From assembly GCA_021234155.1 (NCBI GenBank), contig JAJEKV010000054.1, positions 9,622,852 through 9,686,851 of the forward strand: 64,000 nt of DNA, written 5' to 3'. Shown here piece after piece: positions 1-8,904 of the stretch. A program made the translations under genes and the position numbers. How positions within the stretch are numbered: the first letter of the stretch is position 1; every line of letters begins with the position of its first letter. The notes under the pieces are model-generated. The model was not told where the DNA came from and did no database searches. It was given only the letters and a program-made list of their open reading frames with translations. The stretch comes from Isoetes taiwanensis. Its lineage: Eukaryota; Streptophyta; Lycopodiopsida; Isoetales; Isoetaceae.

Positions 1-1027
1 CTCCCCTTCCTTAGCACTGCCATGTTTTGACAACTTGAACTCCTCCTTCCAGTACAGCTGACAGAGCCCAAAACGGAACTTTAGGTTCTCTCGCGTTTAT
101 AGCCTCAAAAATAGGACTAGGCCCTAGGATTGGGCCACTTGCTCCAATGATGTGCTGCCACATGATAGTCTGGCTTCAAATTAAAGGTTGCATGGCTCAT
201 ATATACCATGTTATGTATGTATGGAGGTAAGTGCAGCTTATATGTTATATTAATATGTTGAAATAACATGTGTCATATAATTGGAACCCCTAAGGATATA
301 TTATGTATATATTGATAGCGTAGCTTAATGGTTGCATACACTTTAATGTATTCACATCTTCATGTAACAACCCCTTTCTACCCTTGTGCATATCACTTGG
401 CTTGACATGTATTATGATGTGGCACGATAGTAAACGTATTCCTACCGTATAGTATACTGGAATGTCACATTATACATCAAGGATGTTGAGCAAATTGGAC
501 GTCTGCACCACTTGCTCTGGGCTAATATGATCTGTATCCAATACTTGATCTTGTTATGGAGTCTCTGATTGAGGCTAAAAATGCTGTATTTTTAATGTCT
601 GGAGTAATATCTATTGGCCTTGAGGTTTCTTCTTCTGTTGCTGCTTCCAAACTTGCCATCTTCACGACCAATGAAATGGAGGAAACAAACTCAGAGCGTT
701 TCGGGCTTTCCATATTCATCTCTAGCTCTTTTGACCAAAAGAAAATGCTTCTTTTGCTTCTGTAAATTTTATGACGCAAGAATTGCTTTTCTTCTGAAAT
801 GTTTTGCTATGTAATACATAGGACGAACTAAGAAACTCTGCCACTTGGCAAAACCTCCTGATGGAGATAGGCTGGAACACGGGTTATCAATTTAGGAAGA
901 GAGACTCGGGTTCCTTTTGAGCTTTTCATATGCTCCTCCAACCCCTATATCACAAAGAAAGCTTATTTTGGGCCTTTGGTCTAGTAATAACACAGTAGTC
1001 CTAGAACAGCTACATCTCGAGTTTGAG
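1..1027. other. intergenic, no gene recognised
   Basis: Short open frames here have no family resemblance and plant-intergenic base composition. I see no RNA gene or element terminus. Confidence 0.5.
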
Positions 1028-1461
1028 ACAGTCCAGAATCGCACTTAGTTCCATCCAGAGTCACACTATGTATAGTTCTGTCTCATAGCCATATGTGCTC
1101 TCTGCCTAGAGTTGCACTATGTGTAGTTCCATAGTCTCATGACCCTATATGTAGTCTCTGCCCAAGTGGCACTACATGTGTAGTTCCATCATTTCATGGC
1201 TTTATATGTGGTCACCACGCAAGTCGCACTATGTATAGTTTCGTCTCACGACTTGCATGGTCTCTGTGGACGTTAAAATAAGATCTATATATAGAACCAT
1301 CTAGAGCCGCGCTAAATATACTTTTGTATCACTGCCCAATATGTGGTCTCTGCCCAAGTCGCATTGTGTATAGTTTCATCCAAAGTTGCACTATGTATAG
1401 TTCCATCTCACGATCTTACGTGGTCTCTGCAGACGTGAAAATAAGATCTATGTATAGTTTC
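1028..1461. repeat. degenerate tandem repeat array, left part
   Basis: Diverged units of roughly 60-70 bases recur, with the core GCACTATGTATAGTTCCATC followed by variants of TCTCACGA and TGGTCTCTGC. The same unit resumes at 6721-6800, directly after the copia element, so the array was continuous before that insertion. No coding potential is seen. Confidence 0.7.
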
Positions 1462-2060
1462 TGTTGTTGAAGATCATGCCAAATTTACTCTATGGTTATT
1501 ACATATGCCAAGGTATATGATGCACAGGTCAAGGTTATAGAACTTCAAAGGTTAAAGGGTTATATACATATGATATGGAATCTCAATGGTTCATTGTTAG
1601 TCAATAAGTCTATGGTTATTATTTTAAACCATAGATATTACTAAGGTTCAATGGTCGAACCGAAATGCAAAATAGAAAGTCATTAGGAGCAAATAGCCTT
1701 GAGCCAAATTGATTCCAAGCCCGATCGGTCTAGCTAAACCGATGGGCAAATCTGTGTATGTATATCGAATGGATTGGTCCAGTTCTCTGTGCCGGATCCT
1801 GAAAATATAAGAAGCATTACAGGTTTGAATGTAAACTAGAAGTTCGATCAATAGAGCTATGAACTGCAATGCATAATAGTCAATGATTAAGTTGTCTAAA
1901 CTAGGAATAATATGCATGGTTTGAATGCATAGCAATGAGGTTATTCTAAAACCATTATTCATGCACAATATGTTTATGAATTTTATGAAATCATCTAACT
2001 AGATTAAATCTAGTGTTATTGACAAAGATGATTTAGTCAAATTAGTATTGCATTCCTTCA
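1462..2060 (+). repeat. copia 5' LTR
   Basis: 599 bases with TG...CA ends, matched along its whole length by 6121-6720. An antisense open frame (1648-1968) exists in both LTRs but has no recognisable domain. Confidence 0.95.
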
Positions 2061-2062
2061 TC

Positions 2063-2074
2063 TGGTATCATAGC
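2063..2074 (+). promoter_or_regulatory. copia primer-binding site
   Basis: TGGTATCATAGC lies two bases after the 5' LTR and differs by one base from the common TGGTATCAGAGC site complementary to the initiator methionine tRNA 3' end. It would prime minus-strand DNA synthesis. Confidence 0.8.
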
Positions 2075-2078
2075 AGGT

Positions 2079-3286
2079 ATGGCAAGCAGATTGGGAGCTT
2101 CTTTGCTCTGTGCAATTGAAGTCTACAAGGGTGGTGCTGGCTTCCAAGTGTGGAAGGAGAACGTGGAAGAAGTTTTGAGAGTTGAAGGATTCTGGGAAGT
2201 TGTTGAAGAGCAGCAAGCAACTAGTAGAGGGCATACATATGCAATAGCTGCTGCTGCATCAGGTACAAATGCCAGTTTCATGAGAGAGGGCAGCTCAACT
2301 GGAGGAGCTGGTACTTCAAGTACTGTGGAGGTCAGTAGTCCAACAAATGATGTTGAAAAGAGAGTCAAAATTCTGGAGGCTAAAGCAGTTATTAAAAGTA
2401 AGATCAGTTCAAGTATATTACTGAAAATGAGAAGCATGTCTCCAAAACAAATGTGGAACTATATGATACAAACTTATGAGGTTAAATCCTCTTCTCATCT
2501 GGATGTCTTGGACAAGGAGCTCAGGGCCAAAAGTATGCTAGTGGGTATCAAAAACGCTGCCCCAAAGTTCAAGGATGTACTATTCTATCATAGTATTCCA
2601 CTTGTTATTAGTTGGAGTTGTTACATATTTCTAATTACCTAAACCATGTGCTAGTACTATATGATACAAACTTATGAGGTTAAATCCTCTTCTCATCTGG
2701 ATGTCTTGGACAAGGAGCTCAGAGATCTGAGGTTTGGTGACAAAGATGATGTTAAAGACATGTTTGAATGATTTGACAACATTATTGCAAACATGGAGGC
2801 AGCAAGAGTATCCATATCAACGGAATTTCAGATTAATTCGATTATTAAAATATTCTCTAAGCATAAACAGTTGGCTACACTTGTCAGAAATGTTGCAAAG
2901 ATCAGGGAGGAAGCAGAGAAGATGATCAAAATTGAACTGGGGCAGAACCTTGTAATCAATGACGAGGATGAAGAACATCAAACAGAAAGAGTAAGAATGC
3001 ACAAAGTAAACTCGGTCCCTGTTTTGTGTGTGATTCTTATGGTCATTTAAAAGCTAATTGTCCTAAACTAGACAAAGGCAATAAATGTTTCAATTGCCAA
3101 GGGTTTGGTCATTTGGCCAATGAATGTTCAAGCCCTAAAGACTATTACAAAGGAGGAAACATGAGCAATTCTGGCAAGGGCAAGAATTATAACACAAGAG
3201 GAGGAAATCGAGGTGGAAGCGGAAATTTTGGAAGGGGCAGAGGCAAGTATGCAGCAGTGAACTTAACAGCAGAGAATCGAAGATGA
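2079..3286 (+). pseudogene. gag: copia gag remnant with two CCHC zinc knuckles
   Basis: The reading frame opens at 2079 with a copia-type gag start (VWKENVEEVLRVEGFWEVVE). It is disrupted at 2525 by a 131-base insertion flanked by a 67-base direct duplication, then continues in other frames to 3286. Near 3017-3130 two nucleocapsid knuckles of the form C-x2-C-x4-H-x4-C are visible (CFVCDSYGHLKANC and CFNCQGFGHLANEC), followed by a Gly/Arg-rich tail. In intact elements gag forms the virus-like particle and packages RNA. At least two frame changes separate start and knuckles, so no full protein can be made. Confidence 0.85.
2458..2722 (+). repeat. 67-base direct duplication flanking a 131-base insert
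   Basis: Positions 2458-2524 and 2656-2722 are matching gag sequence. The intervening 2525-2655 is foreign to gag. It begins with about 26 bases closely matching the left terminus of the DNA transposon at 31168 (core AAAAGTATGCTAGTGGGTAT). Its right end only weakly resembles that terminus, so this may be a truncated copy or repair filler. Confidence 0.8.
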
Positions 3287-3332
3287 GGAGGAAACTCAAG
3301 ATGAAAATGTAGAGGTAACATGTTCCCAAACT

Positions 3333-4470
3333 TTGTCAATTGATTATGGCCTCAAACTAAAGAATGATGATATATATGTGCTAGATTGTGGAGCTGAGAG
3401 AAGCGTGATTAAATCACCTTCTAAACTTAAGGAAACGGTTTTAAAAAATGCAAGCTTCGTTCAAATGGATGATGGAAATCTACAGAGAGTAGAACAAGCT
3501 GGATTATTGGAACTCTTTGATCTAAATGGGCAGCCTGTCCTTCTTGAGAACGTTCTTTGTGTTCCAAATTTAGTTAAGAACTTGATCTCAGTTACTCAGC
3601 TAGTTGATCTTGGCTATCATGTAAACTTTAAAAAACATTATTGTAAAGTGTTATTAAATGATGAATTGAAGTTTTTAGCCAAAAGAGTTGGTAAATTATT
3701 TGACTTTAGAAGTGATGACTTAAGTGCAATCAATGCAATCACCATTCCAACTCTAAAGCAGTGGCATGAGAGGTTAGCTCATACACATGTTAATAATCGG
3801 AAATACGTGACCAAAACTAGTCAAATTAATGCTGCCAACATAAAAGAAGAAAATTTCAGTTGTATTGGTTGCCTGAAAGGCAAACATTGCAGAATGCCAT
3901 TTCCTAAAAAGGGAAAGAGAGCTAAACAAGTAATGAGCTTGTGCACAGTGATTTTGTGCGGGCCATTAAACGTTAGAAGTATACATGGAAAGAAATACTT
4001 TATCACATTCACTGATGACTTTTCCAGGAAAACCAAGAGCTACACATTGAGACATAAAGATCATGCCTTAGAACTGACAGAGGGGGGTGAATATGGTCTG
4101 GCAGGTCTAAAAATTATTGCCTTACAAATGGCATACGAAGACAACTAACTTGTTCATACACCCCACAACAAAATGGAGTTTCTGAAAGAAAGAACAGATC
4201 CATCTTGAACTTAGTAAGATCCATGCTCAAACACTCAGGACTGCCAAATTTTTTATTGGAGGAAGCTGTCCAAGCCACAGTGGAGATCTAGAATAAATTG
4301 CCATCCAGGAGCACAAATGGAAAGGCACCAGACGAGTTATGGTATATCACTAAACCTGATTTTAACAAATACAAAGCTTATGGCTGCTTGAATTATGCAC
4401 ATGTACCAGAAGAAACTAGACAAAAGCTTGATGATAGATCAGTAGAATGTTACTTGGTAGGCTATGATAT
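3333..4470 (+). pseudogene. pol: copia protease and integrase remnant
   Basis: An open frame (3333-4148) starts with the retropepsin region, where the catalytic motif reads LDCGAE, and continues through the conserved copia stretch ending NLISVTQL. It then enters the GAG-pre-integrase zinc domain (H-x3-H near 3763-3790, CIGC near 3860) and the integrase start (FITFTDDFSRK). Beyond 4148 the frame shifts. The family segment YTPQQNGVSERKNR is readable near 4158, then a stop interrupts the integrase core before 4300. Protease would process Gag-Pol and integrase would insert cDNA; neither is intact. Confidence 0.85.
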
Positions 4471-5249
4471 CTAAAGGGTACAAGTTATTTGATCCATTGA
4501 GCAGAAAATTAATAATAAGCAGAGATGTGATCTTTGTGGAAGACAAATTATACAAGGATCGAGAGGACATTAACCACAAGCAAGTGTCTCAATGTGTGAA
4601 TAAGGAAGAAAAGGATTTTGCCATAACAGATCCAATTCCAGATCTAGATGATGAGGAAATCAGGGAAATTAAACAAGATGCGATGGTTGAAGACCATGTT
4701 GATGCACCAGGAGATGAAGAAGAGATTGCACCCAATACTACAATTAAAATTCCAAGGAGAAAACCTCGAAAAACTGAAGCAGAAAGATTGTTAGAAGAAG
4801 CTAATGTGAACGTTAAATTGGAAGAAGAAATATTTATGAAGCAAGCAGATGGTTATGAACAAGGACATGATATGGTACGGAAGCTAAAACATGTTGTTTA
4901 TGGTCTGAAACAGTCACCTCATTTGTGGTACTTTTGCATGAATAAATTCTTAAGAGAAAACGGATTTGAAAAACTAAACAGTGATGGGAACATGTATATT
5001 CGAAGAGAAAAGGACAAGTTTTGCTCATTGGCTTTATATGTTGATGATTGCATTATGGTGGCCAACCAATTAGACTACCTAAGTGACTGTAAGCAGATTC
5101 TTAAGGAAAAGTTTAAGATGACAGACCTAGTTGACCTTAAAAGATTTCTAGGCATTGAAGTCCAAAGAGATAAAGGCAATAAGATCATGACATTAACTCA
5201 AACAAGCAACATACAGGGAGTACTTCAAAGATTTGGAATGACAAATTGA
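4464..5249 (+). pseudogene. pol: copia reverse transcriptase with internal deletion
   Basis: The 261-codon frame begins with the integrase C-terminal tether (SRKLIISRDVIFVED), runs through an acidic linker, then jumps near codon 117 straight into the middle of RT (EEEIFMKQADGYEQ). The segment containing RT motifs for template grip and the first catalytic aspartate (normally in AFLNG/MDVKTA context) is missing. The YVDD active-site box is present (LYVDDCIMV), as is VVYGLKQSPHLWY. Loss of the first half makes the RT non-functional. The deletion has clean edges and keeps the frame. Confidence 0.85.
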
Positions 5250-5572
5250 AAAAGTAGCTGAAACTCCTCTTGTAGCAGGTCACAAAATCTCAGCCAACAT
5301 GTCACCAAATTCCGAAGAAGAAGTTACAGAGATGGCTAATGTACCCTACAGAGAACTCTTGGGTTGTTTGCTTTACATTGCAAATTGTACTCGTCCAGAT
5401 ATTGCATTCTCTGTTAGTCTTCTTAGCAAGTATTCAAACTGTCCAGATAAACAACATTAGATTGCTGCAAAGAGAATTTTAAGATTTCTAAAAGAAACAC
5501 AAGATCGGGAAATCATTTACTAATGACAACCTTGAGCTGAAGGCTTACCGTGATGCTGACTGGGCTTCAGAA

Positions 5573-6010
5573 TTGGATCAAAGAAAGTCAACATCCGGTT
5601 TTAATCTTATGCTAGGAGGAGGATCTGTGATTTGGAAATCAAAGAAGCAATCAAGCATAGCCATGTCTTCTGATGAGGCAGAATATGCTTCTGCAACCTT
5701 AGCTGGAAAAGAAATAGTATGGGCTAGGAGGCTACTAAATGAGTTGAATATTGTACAAAAGAAAGCTACAGTGCTTTTAAGTGACAACCAAAGTTGTTTT
5801 GCCATCACCAAAAACCCTGTTTTGCATCAGAGGACAAAACACATTGAGGTCCACATGCACTATGCCATAGAACTGGTTGCAAAGAAATATGTTTCAGTTG
5901 AGTATGTGAGTATAGAAAATCAGGTTGCAGATATTCTTACCAAAGCTTTATCACATGCAAAGTTTACAAGGTTTAAAATAATGCTGGGAGTCACTAAGTT
6001 CAAAAGCTAA
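5573..6010 (+). pseudogene. pol: copia RNase H domain
   Basis: The reading frame carries the typical copia RNase H end: the upstream ADW motif in YRDADWAS, then KSTSGF, then SSDEAEYAS with catalytic acidic residues, SDNQS, and TKHIEVHMHYAIE near the end. It closes about 110 bases before the polypurine tract. It is separated from the RT frame by a frameshift and stops between 5249 and 5520, so it would not be translated as part of Pol in this copy. Confidence 0.85.
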
Positions 6011-6109
6011 GTTATGGAAAGTTAACAGGTACAATGATATACTGATTTAAAACAGAATTGATTGTGAACTGCAATGCTCAGATTCAGAATCACATAAGTA
6101 GATTTGGCA

Positions 6110-6120
6110 TGAAGAAGGAA
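6110..6120 (+). promoter_or_regulatory. copia polypurine tract
   Basis: TGAAGAAGGAA immediately precedes the 3' LTR at 6121, the usual plus-strand primer position. Confidence 0.7.
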
Positions 6121-6720
6121 TGTTGTTGAGGGTCATGCCAAATTTACTCTATGGTTATTACATATGCCAGGGTATATGATGCACAGGTCGAGGTTACAAA
6201 ACTTCAATGGTTAAAGGGCTATATACATATGATATAGAAAACTCAATGGTTCATGGTTAGTCAATAAGTCTATGGTTATTATTTTCAACCATAGACATTA
6301 CGAAGGTTCAACGATCGAACCGAAATGCAAAATAGAAAGTCATTAGGAGCAAATAGCCTTGAGCTAAATTGATTCCAAGCCCAATCGGTCTGGCTAAACT
6401 GACAGGCAAATCTGTGTATGTATACCGAATGGATTGGTCCGGTTCTGTGTGCCGGATCCTGAAAATATAAGGAATATTACAGGTTTGAATGTAAACTAGA
6501 AGTTCGATCAATGGAGATATGAACTGCAATGCATAATAGTCAATGGTCAAGTTGTCTAAACTAGGAATAATATGCATGGTTCGAATGCATAGTAATGAGT
6601 TTATTCTAAAACCATGATTCATGCACTATATGTTTATGAATGTTATGAAATCATCTAACTAGATTAAATCTAGTATTATTGACAAAGATGATTTAGTCAA
6701 ATTAATATTGCATTCCTTCA
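6121..6720 (+). repeat. copia 3' LTR
   Basis: 600 bases, the partner of 1462-2060, ending CCTTCA and followed by the GTTTC target duplication at 6721-6725. Confidence 0.95.
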
Positions 6721-6800
6721 GTTTCAACCAAAGCCACATTACGTATAGTTCCATCTCATGAACCTCTGTGGTCTCGATGGACGTTAACATAATATCTATC
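6721..6800. repeat. degenerate tandem repeat array, right part
   Basis: Continues the array at 1028-1461 (CACATTACGTATAGTTCCAT, then a TGGTCTC variant). Together they show the pre-insertion locus. Confidence 0.7.
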
Positions 6801-6876
6801 TATCTTCTGAAATATATTTTATGAAATATACTCCAAATATACCCCTCATCCAAAATTACCCTCCAAATGAAGAGCA

Positions 6877-7041
6877 TTTTTGTAAAGATAGTTGTAATCT
6901 TTGGGGCTTCTCAAATTAAAAAATTGTCTTCACGAACATTATAGATTACAAGTTTTGTAAAAGATAGTTGTAATAGAATAGAATAGAATATGATTTTTCT
7001 CAAATTAAAAACCGTCTTCACGAACATTATAGATTACAAGT
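6877..7041. repeat. approximate direct duplication of 77-89 bases
   Basis: Two copies run from TTTTGTAAA-GATAGTTGTAAT to AGATTACAAGT (6877-6953 and 6953-7041). The second has an extra run of AGAAT units. The copies are AT-rich and noncoding. Confidence 0.7.
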
Positions 7042-7183
7042 ATATGTGACATGACAAGACTGGAAAAGAAGATGCAGTATGTTCACTCTTTTTTGCACAG
7101 ATAAAATGGGCCTCCTTTCGTTTTTGTTTGCATGTAGGTATTTTTTGAATTACTCGTTTGCAATGTGCAGATGTAATCTTGTT

Positions 7184-8904
7184 TCACTGTTCAGCCTCCG
7201 TAACATCGCCATCCCCACTATCATCATCTGTTGCAAATTCGCTCTTCAAACGATTGACAGATTTGGAATCATGTGCAGGTGTGGGTGCCTTTGGATTTGC
7301 AGAATCATAAGACAAAGACGGATGAACACGAAGCTGAGCAGAGGGCTTCAATTGTGTGAAAAAATCTTGACGATTTTGATTCTGCTGGGCAGTAGCAGCA
7401 CATTGAGGAGGCATCCAAATGCCTTCCAATACAACAAGTTGGGGGGGGTGTTGCGTTGCTCCTACTGGACTGGGTCTCCTTGCATGGAGCCTATATTTCT
7501 GGAAAAACAGAGCACCCAATTAATTAATATACGCCTCAGCCTCAAATGCCTAAGCAACTTGCTTACCTGAAGGTGGCTCTTCACTTCGTCATTAGTGAGC
7601 CCATCTACTTTCATTAATTCGCGAATTTGCTTTGGGGTAGCAACTGTTGGAAGAAGAATTTCAGAAACTACTACAGAAAGCCTAAAATGGTTAAGTTTTT
7701 ACTACCTTGAGAACCACCGAGCTGCTGAAGAGCACTCACAAATCTGCGGTGCAATTCTGGAGACCAACAGCGTCGTGCCTTTCTTTGGCTCTGGCTGCTG
7801 CCTTGAATTTGATTATCAACAATAGTAGCCTCATGTTCAGATTCATCCTTGGACCTTTCTGCACTGCTTGACGCTTTCTCTGCATTCAAATTCTTTTCTT
7901 CACATCCGGATGCACCACTTTATAAATGGTGCAAATGCACCACTACTGCTTTGCTTCATGGCTTTGGGAGTAGAATTATTGCCCGACTGCAAACAACCAT
8001 TGCCATTGCCATCTCACTGTAAAAAATTGTGCTCTTCTTTTATTCGCATTCTCTCTAAATTCTAACCTCACCTCCATTCCTGCTTGCGCTGATTTGCACC
8101 AGAGCTGGATCCAATTGGCCGATCTTGCGTATTCTTGTTCCATTTTCAAATTCTCGCAAATTGTTTTGCTTGCCAAACCAAGCTTCTCCTCTGCGCCTGC
8201 ATCATAGCTGCTGCAGTTGAGCTTAAGGCCTTCAAATTCCGTTAACTGCACCCTTGATGCCTCAATGGCTGTGCCATAAAACAGACGTTTTTAGTGTCCC
8301 CCTAAAATCTTACAATTTTTACTAAAGCTTACCATCAGGATGGCGTAAATCTACTCTGGGATGTGGTAAACCGGGACACATGTCTAGGTTAACCACTGCT
8401 CAGTTTCAAGCACAAAAAACAAGGGTTTTTGCGTGTTTTTTTACTGATCTTGCTTGATCAGTGCTCAAATCCCTTGCTCTCTTGAATGAATGAGGTTTTT
8501 TGGGGCTGGCAAGGTGATTCTAATGGTGTTTGAACTGGATTAAACCGTTTAAAGATCAGATTACAAGCTCTATTCCAAGATCAGCATGTCAGAACACGTT
8601 TCGAGCTCAGTTCATCGCATGGTTATCCCGGCCAAAAAATGGTGGTTAGCTCGGACAAAAACAATGGTTAGCTCGGACAGATAGTGGCTAACTCGGACAT
8701 GTGTCCGGGTTTACCATATCCCGGAGTAGATTTACGGCGTTCCTTACCATCATTTAGCAATTTCATGCAAAAAGGCAGCTCCCGTTTAAATGCTTCAATC
8801 TTGCTCCTCTCCTCTTCCAACCGTTCCACATATTCTTCGACTTTCTCAATGCCAGCAGCCTGCATCGATCTCAAGAAAGGCAGCCCCAAATTTGTTTCTT
8901 CCAT
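7184..8904 (-). CDS. HHO-like: HHO/NIGT1-type GARP (MYB-like) transcription factor, five exons
   Basis: Exons on the minus strand, with GT-AG borders: 8904-8748, 8268-8072, 7986-7706, 7643-7567 and 7498-7184. Exon 1 encodes the family's N-terminal helix ([20 protein letters not shown], then CMKLLND). Exons 3-5 encode the single GARP DNA-binding domain: [20 protein letters not shown] and LGGSQ, then [20 protein letters not shown], then SHLQ joined to KYRLHARRP. Members of the HRS1/HHO/NIGT1 family are nuclear repressors in nitrate and phosphate signalling; that role is inferred from family only. Splice phases all agree except in exon 3, which is one base too long (281 instead of 280). This shifts the frame near 7915-7930, just before GASGCEEKN. 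It may be a real mutation or a consensus error. Intron 1 contains an inserted element. Confidence 0.88.
8338..8742. mobile_element. 405-base non-autonomous inverted-repeat element, Mutator-like
   Basis: The ends are inverted repeats of about 60 bases (left GGATGGCGTAAATCTACTC, right end reads GAACGCCGTAAATCTACTC on the other strand). They are flanked by an exact 10-base duplication CTTACCATCA at 8328-8337 and 8743-8752. Long inverted repeats with a 9-11 base duplication suggest a MULE derivative. There is no coding capacity. Subterminal copies of GTTAGCTCGGACA lie near the right end. It sits in HHO intron 1, and the duplicated bases include the exon 1 splice donor. Confidence 0.85.

Larger units (their letters stand above)
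1462..6720 (+). mobile_element. complete but decayed Ty1/copia LTR retrotransposon
   Basis: The 5,259-base element is bounded by two LTRs of about 600 bases, each beginning TGTTGTTGA and ending CCTTCA, and flanked by an exact 5-base target duplication GTTTC (1457-1461 and 6721-6725). A primer-binding site resembling the initiator-Met tRNA complement and a purine tract lie at the expected places. The internal domain order (gag with two CCHC knuckles, protease, integrase, RT, RNase H) is that of the copia superfamily. The LTRs differ at a few percent of sites by eye, and the coding region has frameshifts, stops and an internal RT deletion. The copy is therefore old and non-autonomous. Confidence 0.95.

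Noticed and set aside
1648-1968. Antisense ORF in the copia 5' LTR, repeated at 6308-6622
   Set aside because: Its presence in both copies follows from LTR duplication. There is no domain or coding bias, so it is not a gene.
7079-7570. 163-codon plus-strand ORF
   Set aside because: It overlaps the HHO-type exons on the opposite strand, which have clear conserved domains and splice sites.
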